Shown here piece by piece: positions 7,744 to 19,803 of a stretch of 64,000 nt of DNA. Both the position numbers and the translations under genes were made by a program. The notes beneath the pieces were generated by a model, which worked only from the letters and a program-made list of their open reading frames with translations, had not been told where the DNA came from and did no database searches. Position 1 is the first letter of the stretch. The number at the start of each line of letters is the position of its first letter. The stretch lies in assembly GCF_039523335.1 (NCBI RefSeq), contig NZ_BAAAFC010000001.1, forward strand, positions 310,001 to 374,000, written 5' to 3'. The DNA is from Marinobacter szutsaonensis. GTDB lineage: Bacteria > Pseudomonadota > Gammaproteobacteria > Pseudomonadales > Oleiphilaceae.

Positions 7744-9567
7744 ATGACAAGAACACGGAAAGCCTCGTACCTTACGTCCATCATTGCATCACTGACCCTG
7801 ATGGCGGCCCCGGTAACCCAGGCCGCCGACGAAGAGGAGAGCCTCCAGCCGCAACATGGCATTGCCATGCACGGCGAACCGAAGTACCCGGAGGGGTTTT
7901 CCAGCTTCGACTATGTCAATCCGGACGCGCCCAAGGGCGGGGCCCTGAAGATGGCCGTAGTCGCCAACGGCTTTGACTCGTTCAATCCCTTCGATATCCG
8001 GGGTGTCGCAGCGGCAGGCATCAGCACCTACCTCTACGATACCCTGCTCGAATCCTCGGATGACGAGCCTTTCTCCGCTTATGGACTGATCGCCGAATCC
8101 CTGGAGACCCCGGAAGACCGGAGCTACGTGGTCTATAACCTGCGCGAGGAGGCCCGTTTCAGCGACGGTGAACCCATCACCGCAGAGGACGTGAAGTTTT
8201 CCTTCGAAATTCTGACCACCAAGGGTCATCCGTTCTACCGGAACTATTACGCGGATGTGCAGGAGGTTGTCGTCAAGGGCCCAGGGCGGGTTCGCTTCAA
8301 TTTCGGTGAAACTGCGAACCATGAGCTGCCTCTGATTCTCGGGCAAATGCCCATTCTACCGGCCCATTACTGGGCGGATCGCGAATTCGGCGAAAACGGT
8401 CTTACACCTTCCGTTGGCAGCGGTCCCTACCGTATTGGCGATTTCGAAGCAGGTCGTTCGATCACCTACCAGCGCATAGACGATTACTGGGCGAAAGATC
8501 TCGGGGTACGCAAGGGCCGCTTCAACTTCGAGCAGATCCGCTACGATTACTACACGGACGATACCGTCGCCCTGGAGGCCTTCAAGGCGGGTAACTTTGA
8601 TTTCCGCCTGGAATCCTCCGCCAAGAACTGGGCAACGGCGTATACCGGCCCGATGTTCGAGGACGGATCCGTCATCAAGGAAGCCATCGAGCACCATCGC
8701 CCGTCCGGAATGCAGGGATTCGTGTTCAACACACGCAAATCCATCTTCAGCGATCCCAGGGTGCGCGAAGCGCTCGCCTACGGCTTTGACTTCGAATGGG
8801 CCAACAAGAATCTGTTCTTCGGCCAATACACCCGTACCTCCAGCTATTTCGAGAACAGCGAACTGGCTTCCGATGCCTTGCCCGAGGGCCGCGAGCTGGA
8901 AATCCTCAACCGGTACCACGACCGGTTGAGTGAGGATGTTTTCACCGAGGAGTACGCACCTCCCACGACAGAGGGCCAGCAGGGTCTTCGCGAGAATCTC
9001 CGTACCGCATTGCAGCTGCTGCGCTCGGCCGGGTACGCCATCAAGGATGGCAAGATGGTGCACACGGAAACCGGAGAGCCCCTCGCCTTCGAGATTCTGC
9101 TGTTCCAGAAAAGCTTCGAGCGCATAGTCCTGCCCTTCAAGAATAACCTCGCCAAGCTGGGCATCGAGGTGACGGTTCGCCTCGTCGACAGCAACCAGTA
9201 CATCCAGCGCGTACGCCAATTCGACTACGACATGATTACCCAGGTCTTGCCCCAGTCTGATTCCCCGGGTAACGAACAACGGGAGTACTGGCACTCCTCC
9301 ACCGCCAACGTCAATGGTTCCCGGAACTACATGGGAATTCAGGACCCGGTGGTTGATGAGCTGGTGAACATGGTCATCCAGGCACCGAACCGGGAAGAGC
9401 TGGTGCAGCGGGTAAGAGCCCTGGACCGCGTCCTGCTCCACGGCCACTACGTGATTCCGCACTGGCACCTGCGCAAGGACCGTGTGGCCTACTGGAACCA
9501 ATTGGAACGCCCGGAGGTCACACCGAAGAACGGCATCGACCTGAACAACTGGTGGGTAAAACCCTGA
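7744..9567 (+). CDS. yejA: YejA-type periplasmic oligopeptide-binding protein
   Basis: This 607-residue family 5 extracellular solute-binding protein has a signal peptide (residues 1-28, cleavage near TQAADEEE). GIAMHGEPKYPEGFSSFDYV and DAPKGGALKM are the typical N-terminus of YejA (604 residues in E. coli). The family binds peptides and peptide-nucleotide antibiotics such as microcin C. P. aeruginosa has two binding proteins at the equivalent locus; only one is present here. It is first of a four-gene importer, immediately downstream of mltD, which suggests uptake of peptides or murein fragments, but the substrate is not shown by the sequence. Confidence 0.9.
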   Translation: MTRTRKASYLTSIIASLTLMAAPVTQAADEEESLQPQHGIAMHGEPKYPEGFSSFDYVNPDAPKGGALKMAVVANGFDSFNPFDIRGVAAAGISTYLYDTLLESSDDEPFSAYGLIAESLETPEDRSYVVYNLREEARFSDGEPITAEDVKFSFEILTTKGHPFYRNYYADVQEVVVKGPGRVRFNFGETANHELPLILGQMPILPAHYWADREFGENGLTPSVGSGPYRIGDFEAGRSITYQRIDDYWAKDLGVRKGRFNFEQIRYDYYTDDTVALEAFKAGNFDFRLESSAKNWATAYTGPMFEDGSVIKEAIEHHRPSGMQGFVFNTRKSIFSDPRVREALAYGFDFEWANKNLFFGQYTRTSSYFENSELASDALPEGRELEILNRYHDRLSEDVFTEEYAPPTTEGQQGLRENLRTALQLLRSAGYAIKDGKMVHTETGEPLAFEILLFQKSFERIVLPFKNNLAKLGIEVTVRLVDSNQYIQRVRQFDYDMITQVLPQSDSPGNEQREYWHSSTANVNGSRNYMGIQDPVVDELVNMVIQAPNREELVQRVRALDRVLLHGHYVIPHWHLRKDRVAYWNQLERPEVTPKNGIDLNNWWVKP

Positions 9568-9613
9568 CCCAGTATCCATGACCCAAGCAGTAACGGAAGG
9601 AATCCTCCGCTAG

Positions 9614-10699
9614 ATGGGTATATACATCCTCAGACGCCTGGCGCTGATCATTCCGACGCTGATCGGGATCATGATGCTCAACTTTGTGATTGTTCAGGCA
9701 GCACCGGGCGGGCCGGTTGAACAGCTCATCGCGGAAATGGAAGGCCACGGCAGCAGTGCCCTGGCCCGGGCCGCCGGCGGCGATACCGGTGGCGAAGTTG
9801 CCACCGGGTCCGGTGACAGTCGCAGTTCCCGGGGCATCCCCGAAGAACTCCTGAAGGAAATCGAAGTCATGTACGGCTTCGACAAACCAGCCCACGAACG
9901 TTTCTTCAAGATGCTCGGCGACTACGCCACCTTTGATTTCGGAGACTCCTTCTTCCGGGAACGCAGCGTCATCGACCTCATTCTGGACAAGATGCCGGTG
10001 TCAATCTCGCTGGGGCTATGGTCCACCCTGATTATCTATTTCATCTCCATTCCACTGGGCATCCGTAAAGCGGTGACCGATGGATCTCGCTTCGATGTCT
10101 GGAGCAGCTCGGCCATCGTCATCGGCTATGCCATCCCCGGCTTCCTGTTTGCGATCCTGCTGATCGTCCTGTTCGCCGGCGGCAGTTATTTCGACTGGTT
10201 TCCCCTGCGCGGGCTGACGTCCTCCAACTTCGATGAACTGACGTGGTACCAGCAGATCGGCGACTACTTCTGGCACCTGGCACTGCCGGTGACCGCCAAC
10301 GTCATTGGCGGCTTTGCCACTCTCACCCTGCTTACCAAGAACTCTTTCCTGGATGAGATCAGCAAGCAGTATGTGGTGACGGCGCGGGCCAAGGGGCTGG
10401 ATGAGAAACAGGTTCTCTATGGCCATGTGTTCCGTAACGCCATGCTGATTGTGATCGCCAGCCTGCCCGGCGTATTGGTCGCCCTGTTCTTTACCGGTTC
10501 GCTGCTGATCGAGGTGATCTTCTCCCTCGATGGCCTCGGGCTTCTGGGCTTCGAGGCGGCCCTGAACCGGGATTACCCGGTGATCTTCGGTACCCTCTAC
10601 ATCTTCACCCTGATGGGGTTGATCCTGAAACTGGTCAGCGACATCACTTACGTGTTGGTGGACCCGCGCATCGATTTCGAGAGTCGGGAGGGCGCGTGA
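9614..10699 (+). CDS. yejB: peptide ABC transporter permease YejB
   Basis: This 361-residue binding-protein-dependent permease has six predicted membrane helices. The first is at about residues 10-30, followed by a long periplasmic loop of about 100 residues that includes a glycine/serine-rich stretch ([18 protein letters not shown]) unusual for the family. The EAA-type coupling loop is [20 protein letters not shown] at about residues 255-274. Length matches E. coli YejB (364). It follows yejA by 46 bp and its stop overlaps the start of yejE. Confidence 0.92.
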   Translation: MGIYILRRLALIIPTLIGIMMLNFVIVQAAPGGPVEQLIAEMEGHGSSALARAAGGDTGGEVATGSGDSRSSRGIPEELLKEIEVMYGFDKPAHERFFKMLGDYATFDFGDSFFRERSVIDLILDKMPVSISLGLWSTLIIYFISIPLGIRKAVTDGSRFDVWSSSAIVIGYAIPGFLFAILLIVLFAGGSYFDWFPLRGLTSSNFDELTWYQQIGDYFWHLALPVTANVIGGFATLTLLTKNSFLDEISKQYVVTARAKGLDEKQVLYGHVFRNAMLIVIASLPGVLVALFFTGSLLIEVIFSLDGLGLLGFEAALNRDYPVIFGTLYIFTLMGLILKLVSDITYVLVDPRIDFESREGA

Positions 10700-11724
10700 G
10701 CATGAAAACCCTGACTCCGATCCAGCAACGGCGCCTGCGCAATTTCCGGAATAATCGACGGGGATACTGGTCACTGTGGGTTTTCCTGGTGCTGTTCGGG
10801 TTGTCGCTGGTCGCCGAGGTCATCGCCAACGACCGGCCCCTGGTCGTTTCCTACAACGACGAACTGTATTTTCCGGTAGTGGAGTCGGTGCCCGAAGAAA
10901 CCTTTGGTGGCTTCCTGCCCACCGAGGCCGATTACCGGGATCCGTTTATTGCGGAGGAGATCCTGGCCAATGGCTGGATGGTCTGGCCGCCGATCCGCTT
11001 CAGCTATGACACCATCAACTACGACCTGGAAATCCCCTCACCGGCGCCTCCGAGCCCCGAGAACTGGCTCGGCACCGATGACCAGGGTCGGGACGTGGCC
11101 GCTCGGGTTATCTATGGCTTCCGGATTTCGGTGCTGTTCGGCCTGATCCTGACCCTGGCCAGCTGCGTTGTTGGCGTGGTGGTCGGCGCCATTCAGGGCT
11201 ACTACGGCGGCAAAGTGGATCTGCTCGGTCAGCGCTTTATCGAGGTGTGGTCAGGACTGCCGGTGCTGTACCTGCTGATCATCCTGTCCAGTATCGTTCA
11301 GCCCAATTTCTGGTGGTTGCTGGGCATCATGCTGCTGTTCAGCTGGATGGGACTGGTGGACGTGGTGCGGGCGGAATTCCTGCGGGCCCGTAACTTTGAG
11401 TATGTCCGGGCCGCGCGGGCGCTGGGCCTCGAAAACCGCAAGATCATGTTCCGGCATATCCTGCCTAATGCCATGGTGGCGACGCTTACGTTCCTGCCCT
11501 TCATCCTGACGGGCGCGATCACCGGCCTCACCTCCCTGGATTTCCTGGGTTTCGGGCTGCCTTCCGGCTCCCCGTCCCTGGGTGAACTGATCGCCCAGGG
11601 CAAGGCCAACCTCCACGCCCCATGGCTTGGTATTTCTGCCTTCGTGTCCCTCTCGGTGATGCTGACCCTGCTGGTGTTTGTGGGTGAAGCGGTCCGCGAC
11701 GCGTTTGATCCGAGAAAGAGTTGA
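10696..11724 (+). CDS. yejE: peptide ABC transporter permease YejE
   Basis: This is the second permease of the importer, 342 residues against 341 for E. coli YejE. The N-terminal helix at about 20-40 is followed by a periplasmic insert containing [20 protein letters not shown], a hallmark of DppC/OppC-like permeases. The coupling loop is [20 protein letters not shown]. The GTG at 10696 overlaps the yejB stop (GTGA) and has GGGAGG four bases upstream. An ATG two codons later is the alternative start. Confidence 0.92.
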   Translation: MSMKTLTPIQQRRLRNFRNNRRGYWSLWVFLVLFGLSLVAEVIANDRPLVVSYNDELYFPVVESVPEETFGGFLPTEADYRDPFIAEEILANGWMVWPPIRFSYDTINYDLEIPSPAPPSPENWLGTDDQGRDVAARVIYGFRISVLFGLILTLASCVVGVVVGAIQGYYGGKVDLLGQRFIEVWSGLPVLYLLIILSSIVQPNFWWLLGIMLLFSWMGLVDVVRAEFLRARNFEYVRAARALGLENRKIMFRHILPNAMVATLTFLPFILTGAITGLTSLDFLGFGLPSGSPSLGELIAQGKANLHAPWLGISAFVSLSVMLTLLVFVGEAVRDAFDPRKS

Positions 11725-11725
11725 T

Positions 11726-13342
11726 ATGAGCGACCTGCTACAGATTTCCAACCTTTCCATCTCGTTTGACCAGGCGCCGCCGGTGGTGGAGGACCTGTCC
11801 TTCTCGGTGCGCGAGGGGCAGACTGTTGCCCTGGTGGGGGAAAGCGGTTCCGGCAAGTCCATCTCGGCGCTCTCGGTGCTCCGTCTGCTGGATGCCAGGC
11901 ACGTCAGTTATCCCTCCGGCGAAATCCATTTCCGGGGCGAGAACCTGCTCCGCGCCAGTGACAAACGGCTGCGCCAGATCCGGGGCCGGGAAATCGGCAT
12001 GATTTTCCAGGAACCCATGACCTCTCTCAACCCGCTCCACACCGTAGAGAAACAGATTGGTGAAACCCTGGAGTTGCACAAGGGTATGCGGGAGACGCAG
12101 GCGCGGGAACGGACAATCGAATTATTGGAGCTGGTGGGCATTAAAAACCCCGAATCCCGGCTCAAGAGCTACCCACATCAACTTTCGGGCGGCCAGAAAC
12201 AGCGGGTGATGATCGCCATGGCCCTGGCCAACGAGCCGGACCTGCTGATTGCCGATGAGCCCACGACGGCCCTCGATGTCACGGTCCAGAAACAGGTCCT
12301 GGAACTGCTCAAGAGCCTCCAGAAAAAGCTCGGCATGGCTATCCTGCTGATCACCCACGATCTGAGCATTGTCCGGCGCTACGCCGACCGGGTGGTCGTT
12401 TTGGAACAGGGTCGGTTGGTGGAGGAAGCGGAAACAACCCGGCTGTTCGAGAATCCGGAGCACAGCTATACCCGAAAGCTTCTGGATGCCGAGCCCCCCG
12501 AAGCGCCACTGCCGGCTCAGGATGAAGGGGAGATCCTGCTCAGCGTGAACGACCTGGATGTTCGCTTTCCGATCAAAAAATCCCTGTTCGGCAAGGTCCG
12601 GGAATATTTCCAGGCGGTGCAACAGGCCAGTTTCCAACTACCCAAAGGTCAGACCCTCGGAATCGTTGGCGAGAGTGGCAGCGGCAAAACCACCATTGGC
12701 CATGCCCTGCTGAAACTCACCGCCAGCACCGGACGATTCACACTTGGTGGCGACGAACTGTCGGACCTTACCCAGAAAGAATTCCGGCCCTACCGGAAAC
12801 GTATCCAGATTGTTTTCCAGGACCCCTTCGGCAGTCTGAGCCCGCGAATGTCCATTGCGGAGATCGTGGGCGAAGGCCTGGAAATCCACGACCCCGATGG
12901 CAAGGATACCCATGAGCAGCAAGTGATCCGTGCCCTCAAGGACGTCGGGCTGGATCCGGAAGCCAGGCACCGCTACCCGCACGAATTCTCCGGCGGCCAG
13001 CGTCAGCGCATTGCCATTGCCCGGGCCCTGGTTCTGCAACCGGACCTGATCATTCTCGATGAACCCACCTCGGCCCTGGACCGCACAGTCCAGAAACAGG
13101 TTATCCAGCTGTTGCGGGATATCCAGTCCCGTTATGGTCTAAGCTATATCTTCATCAGTCATGATCTGGCGGTGGTCCGCGCCTTGAGCCACAAGCTGCT
13201 GGTGCTCCAGCATGGCGAGATCGTGGAGTACGGTGATGCTGCTGACATATTCCACGCACCAAAGCAGCGGTATACCCAGGAACTGCTCAGCGCGGCACTG
13301 TTCTACCAGACCACCAATGAATCCACCACTACGACCAATTGA
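11726..13342 (+). CDS. yejF: peptide ABC transporter fused ATPase YejF
   Basis: The 538-residue protein carries two complete ATPase domains, as in E. coli YejF (529). Domain 1 has Walker [13 protein letters not shown], signature [14 protein letters not shown] and Walker [13 protein letters not shown]. Domain 2 has [28 protein letters not shown] and [13 protein letters not shown] start at ATG 11726 ([10 protein letters not shown]), two bases after the yejE stop; the longer open frame upstream lies inside yejE. The last ten residues are a threonine-rich tail, [10 protein letters not shown]. This completes the importer. Confidence 0.94.
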   Translation: MSDLLQISNLSISFDQAPPVVEDLSFSVREGQTVALVGESGSGKSISALSVLRLLDARHVSYPSGEIHFRGENLLRASDKRLRQIRGREIGMIFQEPMTSLNPLHTVEKQIGETLELHKGMRETQARERTIELLELVGIKNPESRLKSYPHQLSGGQKQRVMIAMALANEPDLLIADEPTTALDVTVQKQVLELLKSLQKKLGMAILLITHDLSIVRRYADRVVVLEQGRLVEEAETTRLFENPEHSYTRKLLDAEPPEAPLPAQDEGEILLSVNDLDVRFPIKKSLFGKVREYFQAVQQASFQLPKGQTLGIVGESGSGKTTIGHALLKLTASTGRFTLGGDELSDLTQKEFRPYRKRIQIVFQDPFGSLSPRMSIAEIVGEGLEIHDPDGKDTHEQQVIRALKDVGLDPEARHRYPHEFSGGQRQRIAIARALVLQPDLIILDEPTSALDRTVQKQVIQLLRDIQSRYGLSYIFISHDLAVVRALSHKLLVLQHGEIVEYGDAADIFHAPKQRYTQELLSAALFYQTTNESTTTTN

Positions 13343-13368
13343 GCGTTACTCCCGGCAGCACGGTCGGG

Positions 13369-13374
13369 GATAAT
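13369..13374 (+). promoter_or_regulatory. possible -10 box for fabI
   Basis: GATAAT sits 34 bp before the fabI start in the 65-bp gap after yejF, with a weak -35-like TTACTC 17 bases upstream (13346-13351). It suggests fabI can be expressed apart from the importer. The -35 match is poor. Confidence 0.3.
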
Positions 13375-13407
13375 GCTCAAAAATCAGGAACACAGGGAGA
13401 CACACCC

Positions 13408-14193
13408 ATGGGAATGCTCAGTGGCAAGAAAGCACTGATCGTTGGCGTAGCCAGCAAACACTCGATCGCTTACGGTATCGCTGAATCCTTCGCCCGTGAA
13501 GGCGCCGAACTGGCCTTCACCTACCAGAACGAAAAGCTCCAGTCCCGCGTTGAGAAGTTCGCGGACCAGTGGGGTAGCAAGCTAACCTTCCCCTGCGATG
13601 TCGCCAGCGACGAAGAAATCGAGAACGTCTTCACCGAGCTGAACAAGCACTGGGACAACATCGACATCATCATCCACGCTGTCGGTTATGCCCCGGCCCA
13701 CGAGCTGAACGGTAACTATGTCGACGTCACCACCCGTGAAGGCTTCAAGATCGCCCACGACATCAGCTCCTACAGCTTCGTCGCCCTGGCCAAGGGCGCG
13801 CGCAAGATGATGCACGAGGGCAGCTCCCTGTTGACCCTGAGCTACCTGGGCGCCGAGCGCGTGCTGCAGAACTACAACGTGATGGGTCTGGCCAAAGCGT
13901 CCCTGGAAGCCAACGTTCGTTACATGGCCGCTAGCCTCGGCAAGGAAGGCATCCGGGTCAACGGCATCTCCGCCGGCCCGATCAAGACCCTGGCTGCCTC
14001 CGGCATCGCCAGCTTCCGTCGGATGCTCGCCGAGAACGCGAGGCGCGCCCCTCTGCGCCGTAACGTGACCACCGAGGAAGTAGGCAACGCCGCCGCCTTC
14101 CTGAGCTCCGACCTGGCCAGTGGTATCACCGGCGAGATCATGTACGTTGATGGCGGTTTCAACATTACCGGCATGGGTGAACTCGAGGAGTGA
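13408..14193 (+). CDS. fabI: enoyl-[acyl-carrier-protein] reductase (NADH), FabI type
   Basis: The 261-residue enzyme reduces trans-2-enoyl-ACP in the last step of each fatty-acid elongation cycle and is the triclosan target. It has the FabI-specific active-site spacing with Y146, Y156 and K163 ([20 protein letters not shown]), the same numbers as in E. coli, plus the N-terminal nucleotide-binding [17 protein letters not shown] 13408 is preceded by CAGGGAG; the open frame extends further upstream without conservation. The order yejF-fabI is conserved with P. aeruginosa. A terminator follows directly. Confidence 0.95.
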   Translation: MGMLSGKKALIVGVASKHSIAYGIAESFAREGAELAFTYQNEKLQSRVEKFADQWGSKLTFPCDVASDEEIENVFTELNKHWDNIDIIIHAVGYAPAHELNGNYVDVTTREGFKIAHDISSYSFVALAKGARKMMHEGSSLLTLSYLGAERVLQNYNVMGLAKASLEANVRYMAASLGKEGIRVNGISAGPIKTLAASGIASFRRMLAENARRAPLRRNVTTEEVGNAAAFLSSDLASGITGEIMYVDGGFNITGMGELEE

Positions 14194-14207
14194 TCCCCGG
14201 GTAATTC

Positions 14208-14240
14208 CGAAAAACCGGCGCCGATGGTGCCGGTTTTTTT
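14208..14240 (+). terminator. rho-independent terminator after fabI
   Basis: The hairpin AAAAACCGGCGCC/GGTGCCGGTTTTT is followed by a T-run and begins 15 bp after the fabI stop. The preceding A-run may give weak activity in the reverse direction. The remaining gap to the next gene (14241-14438) shows no gene; it presumably holds a promoter that I cannot place. Confidence 0.85.
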
Positions 14241-14438
14241 GTATCCGGGCTGCCGGAAACCGCGACAGGCAAGGGTCTCCAAGCGTTGAAAAGGCCCCTC
14301 AAATAACGCAGTATAAACAACTCGCCGGGGCTTGCCGTACAAGGCTCCCGACGATATTCACGTTAGCTAGGTATTCCTCTTGTGAGCCGGTCTCAGTTCG
14401 GAGGGATATGTCGATCAGAACCGGGGAAACAGAACAAC

Positions 14439-15515
14439 ATGTCGGGTAAGAAACTAGAAGATCTGAATGTGGCCAGCACCGAAACGCTGATTACGCCGGA
14501 AGCGCTCAAGAACGAAATGCCACTGTCAGACAACGCGGCCGAAACCGTTGCCAACAGCCGTCAGGCCATCTACGACATCATGGACGGCAAGGACCACCGC
14601 CTGTTTGTGGTTGTGGGCCCCTGCTCCATCCATGACGTGGAAGCCGCCCGTGACTACGCCCAGCGCCTGAAAAAGCTGGCAGACGAAGTCAGCGATACCC
14701 TCCTGATCGTCATGCGTGTCTATTTCGAGAAGCCCCGCACCACCGTTGGCTGGAAGGGCCTGATCAACGACCCGCACCTGAACGACACCTTCGACATCGA
14801 GCAGGGCCTGCACATCGGTCGCCGGCTGCTGCTTGATATCAACGAGCTCGGCCTGCCGGCTGCGACCGAGGCTCTGGATCCGATCTCCCCGCAGTACCTG
14901 CAGGACACCATCGCCTGGTCCGCCATCGGCGCCCGGACCACGGAATCCCAGACCCACCGGGAGATGAGCAGCGGCCTGTCCATGGCGATCGGTTTCAAGA
15001 ACGGCACCGACGGCAGCCTCGATGTAGCCGTGAACGCCATGAAATCCGTCTCCCATCCCCACAGTTTCCTGGGCATCGACCAGCAGGGCAAGGTTGCCAT
15101 TATCCGGACCAAGGGCAATAACTATGGTCACGTGGTTCTGCGTGGCGGTGGCGGCAAGCCCAATTACGATTCCGTGAGCGTGGCACTGTGCGAGCAGGCG
15201 CTGGAGAAGGCCGGTCTGCGCAAATCCATCATGGTGGATTGCAGCCATGCCAACTCCAGCAAGGATCCCGCGATCCAGCCGCTGGTGCTGCAGGACATCA
15301 CCCACCAGATCCTGGAAGGCAACACCTCTATCCAGGGCCTGATGGTTGAGAGCAACATTAACTGGGGCAACCAGCCTCTTCCGGAAAATCTCGCCGACCT
15401 GAAGTATGGCGTTTCCGTGACCGACGCCTGCATCGACTGGCCGACCACCGAAAAGGCCATCCGCGAGATGCGTGACAAGCTCAGAGATGTACTGCCCAAG
15501 CGCAAGGCAGGTTAA
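14439..15515 (+). CDS. 3-deoxy-7-phosphoheptulonate (DAHP) synthase, class I AroFGH family
   Basis: The 358-residue enzyme condenses phosphoenolpyruvate and erythrose-4-phosphate, the first committed step to aromatic amino acids. Motifs seen: VVGPCSIHDVEAARDYA, MRVYFEKPRTTVGWKGLIND, GARTTESQTHREM, and MVDCSHANSSKDP near the metal site. Length fits E. coli AroG, AroF and AroH. I cannot tell which amino acid gives feedback inhibition, so no isozyme letter is given. ATG 14439 (MSGKKLEDLN) follows GGGGAAACAG; the upstream open frame is not conserved. The gene stands alone and ends at a bidirectional terminator. Confidence 0.93.
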   Translation: MSGKKLEDLNVASTETLITPEALKNEMPLSDNAAETVANSRQAIYDIMDGKDHRLFVVVGPCSIHDVEAARDYAQRLKKLADEVSDTLLIVMRVYFEKPRTTVGWKGLINDPHLNDTFDIEQGLHIGRRLLLDINELGLPAATEALDPISPQYLQDTIAWSAIGARTTESQTHREMSSGLSMAIGFKNGTDGSLDVAVNAMKSVSHPHSFLGIDQQGKVAIIRTKGNNYGHVVLRGGGGKPNYDSVSVALCEQALEKAGLRKSIMVDCSHANSSKDPAIQPLVLQDITHQILEGNTSIQGLMVESNINWGNQPLPENLADLKYGVSVTDACIDWPTTEKAIREMRDKLRDVLPKRKAG

Positions 15516-15527
15516 AACCGGCACCAA

Positions 15528-15560
15528 TAAAAACGGGGAGCTGGCAGCTCCCCGTTTTTG
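15528..15560. terminator. bidirectional terminator between DAHP synthase and cobA
   Basis: A perfect stem, ACGGGGAGCTG/CAGCTCCCCGT, is bordered by AAAAA on the left and TTTTT on the right. It sits between convergent stop codons at 15515 and 15585 and should end both transcripts, including the long minus-strand gene run. Confidence 0.9.
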
Positions 15561-15584
15561 CATCTGGGCCTGAGTTATCTGAAT

Positions 15585-17755
<2,171 letters not shown>

Positions 17756-17792
17756 TTATACCTGCACAGTCGGCGGTGACCACCGTGGGGCT

Positions 17793-19130
17793 TCAGGAAT
17801 AACGCTTGTTCGGGCTTTCGGCGTTGCGGGCATCCAGGCGCTGGCGTTTTTCAGCCAGCTTGATCTCCAGCCCGCGGTTCACCGGCTGGTAGTACCGACG
17901 GGAATGAATGGCTTCAGGCAGGTAGGATTCTCCGGCGGCAAAGGCCTCCGGCTCATCATGGGCGTAACGGTAGCTGTCCCCGTGGCCCATGGATTTCAGC
18001 AGCTTGGTCGGCGCATTGCGCAGGTGCGCGGGCACCTCGTAGTCCGGGTCCTGACGGATATCGGCCATGCACTGGTTGAACGCCTTGTAGACCGCGTTAC
18101 TCTTGGGAGACAGGGCCAGATACGTGACCGCCTGTGCCAGGGCCAGCTCCCCTTCCGGGGATCCCAGCCGCTCCTGGGCATCCCAGGCATCCATGCTTAG
18201 CTGAAGGGCCCTGGGATCGGCGTTGCCGATATCCTCGCTGGCAATACGCACCAGCCGCCGGGCCACATACAGCGGATCGCAGCCTCCGTCGAGCATCCGG
18301 CACAGCCAGTACAGCGAGCCGTCCGGATCCGAGCCACGCACGGACTTGTGCAGGGCCGAGATCTGATCGTAAAAAACGTCGCCACCCTTATCAAAACGGC
18401 GCAGGCTGGTCTGCATCACCTGCTCAAGAACCGACTCGGTAATGGTGTCGGTGCCATCCTCTCCCGGCTCGGCCAGGTCAGCTGCCACCTCAAGGATATT
18501 CAGGGCCCGACGGGCATCGCCACCGGAGGCCGAGGCCATCAGCTCCAGCACATGGTCGGGAACCGCGAGCCTTCCGGCGAAACCCTGCTCAGAGCTCAGT
18601 GCGCGTTTCAGTAAAACCAGGATATCGGGCTCGTCCAGGTTCTTGAGCACATACACCCGGGTGCGTGACAGCAAGGCGCTGTTGAGCTCGAAGGAAGGAT
18701 TTTCCGTGGTGGCACCCACGAAGATGAAGGTGCCATCCTCGATATGGGGCAGGAAGGCGTCCTGCTGGCTCTTGTTGAAACGGTGAACCTCATCCACGAA
18801 CAACAGGGTGTCGCGCCCTTCGCTCTGCTTGCGGTTGCGGGCCCGCTCAACTACGGCGCGGATTTCCTTGACGCCGCTCAGCACCGCCGAAATGGTTTCA
18901 AAACTGAGGTTGCCCACGTTTGCCAGCAGCTGGGCAAACGTGGTCTTGCCCACTCCGGGCGGGCCCCAGAGGATCATGGAGTGCAACTGGCCCTGCTCTA
19001 CCGCCCGGCGAAGCGGTTTGCCGGGGCCTACCAGGTGGGCCTGGCCGACATACTCATCCAGGTTCCTTGGCCGCATCCGCGCAGCCAGGGGCTGGAATCC
19101 CGCCGGCTCGTCGAAAAGGCTGTCCTGCAT
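17793..19130 (-). CDS. rarA: replication-associated recombination ATPase RarA (MgsA)
   Basis: The 445-residue AAA+ clamp-loader-like ATPase works at stalled replication forks. Walker A is [14 protein letters not shown] at about residues 56-69. Walker B and the following segment are [20 protein letters not shown], and sensor 1 is [20 protein letters not shown]. The C-terminal tetramerisation domain is present, so the protein is full length. The start shares one base with the lolA stop (TGATG), so translation is coupled. Confidence 0.95.
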   Translation of the reverse strand: MQDSLFDEPAGFQPLAARMRPRNLDEYVGQAHLVGPGKPLRRAVEQGQLHSMILWGPPGVGKTTFAQLLANVGNLSFETISAVLSGVKEIRAVVERARNRKQSEGRDTLLFVDEVHRFNKSQQDAFLPHIEDGTFIFVGATTENPSFELNSALLSRTRVYVLKNLDEPDILVLLKRALSSEQGFAGRLAVPDHVLELMASASGGDARRALNILEVAADLAEPGEDGTDTITESVLEQVMQTSLRRFDKGGDVFYDQISALHKSVRGSDPDGSLYWLCRMLDGGCDPLYVARRLVRIASEDIGNADPRALQLSMDAWDAQERLGSPEGELALAQAVTYLALSPKSNAVYKAFNQCMADIRQDPDYEVPAHLRNAPTKLLKSMGHGDSYRYAHDEPEAFAAGESYLPEAIHSRRYYQPVNRGLEIKLAEKRQRLDARNAESPNKRYS

Positions 19131-19792
19131 CAGGCTCCGTCCCGGATAATATCCACGCCGTCGGGATACTCCAGAGTAAAGGCACTGGCATCGACGGTTT
19201 CATTCAACCGGATGTCGTCGAAGCTCAGGATGCTGAGCTGGGACAGGGAGTCCTCCATCCGCATCTCCTGCAGCTCACCGTCGAAGAAACTCAGGCGCAG
19301 GGACGTAAACAGGGAATCCGGACTACGGGGCTCCAGGGTGAACTCCCGGGTACGCTCGCCGATCCGACGCTGTGACACCTGGTAGGTTTCATCCAGGTTG
19401 TCCACCTCGCCACTGAGCAACAGAGCCGGCGTGGTCTGCACCCGGTCATCCAGTTTATGGATGGTGACCTGCTCCAGGTCCGGATCGTAGACCTCCACGG
19501 TTTCCCCGTTACTGACGATAAACTGCGGCAGGGGTGCACTGGTTTCCCAGTAGAACAGTCCAGGGCGCTTGGCCTTGAGTTCACCCTGGGTTTCCTGGAC
19601 GCGGCTACCGTTTTCGTTCACCACAATCTGGATGAAGTTTGCCTGGTAGGACTCATAACTCTTGAGAATGGAAGCAAGCTCGGACGCAGCCTCGCGACTC
19701 TGCGCATTGCTCTCCTCGGCGGACACTGGGCCCGAACTGAGCATCAGCCCGATCATCAGGCCAAATGCGACTTTCAACTGGCGTACCGTCAT
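19130..19792 (-). CDS. lolA: outer-membrane lipoprotein carrier protein LolA
   Basis: The 220-residue periplasmic chaperone carries lipoproteins from LolCDE to LolB. A signal peptide covers residues 1-25 ([15 protein letters not shown]). The mature part shows the LolA pattern, with [40 protein letters not shown] and the final [20 protein letters not shown]. It starts 11 bp after ftsK and overlaps rarA, within the conserved ftsK-lolA-rarA group. Confidence 0.94.
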   Translation of the reverse strand: MTVRQLKVAFGLMIGLMLSSGPVSAEESNAQSREAASELASILKSYESYQANFIQIVVNENGSRVQETQGELKAKRPGLFYWETSAPLPQFIVSNGETVEVYDPDLEQVTIHKLDDRVQTTPALLLSGEVDNLDETYQVSQRRIGERTREFTLEPRSPDSLFTSLRLSFFDGELQEMRMEDSLSQLSILSFDDIRLNETVDASAFTLEYPDGVDIIRDGA

Positions 19793-19803
19793 TAGGTTAA
19801 CTC

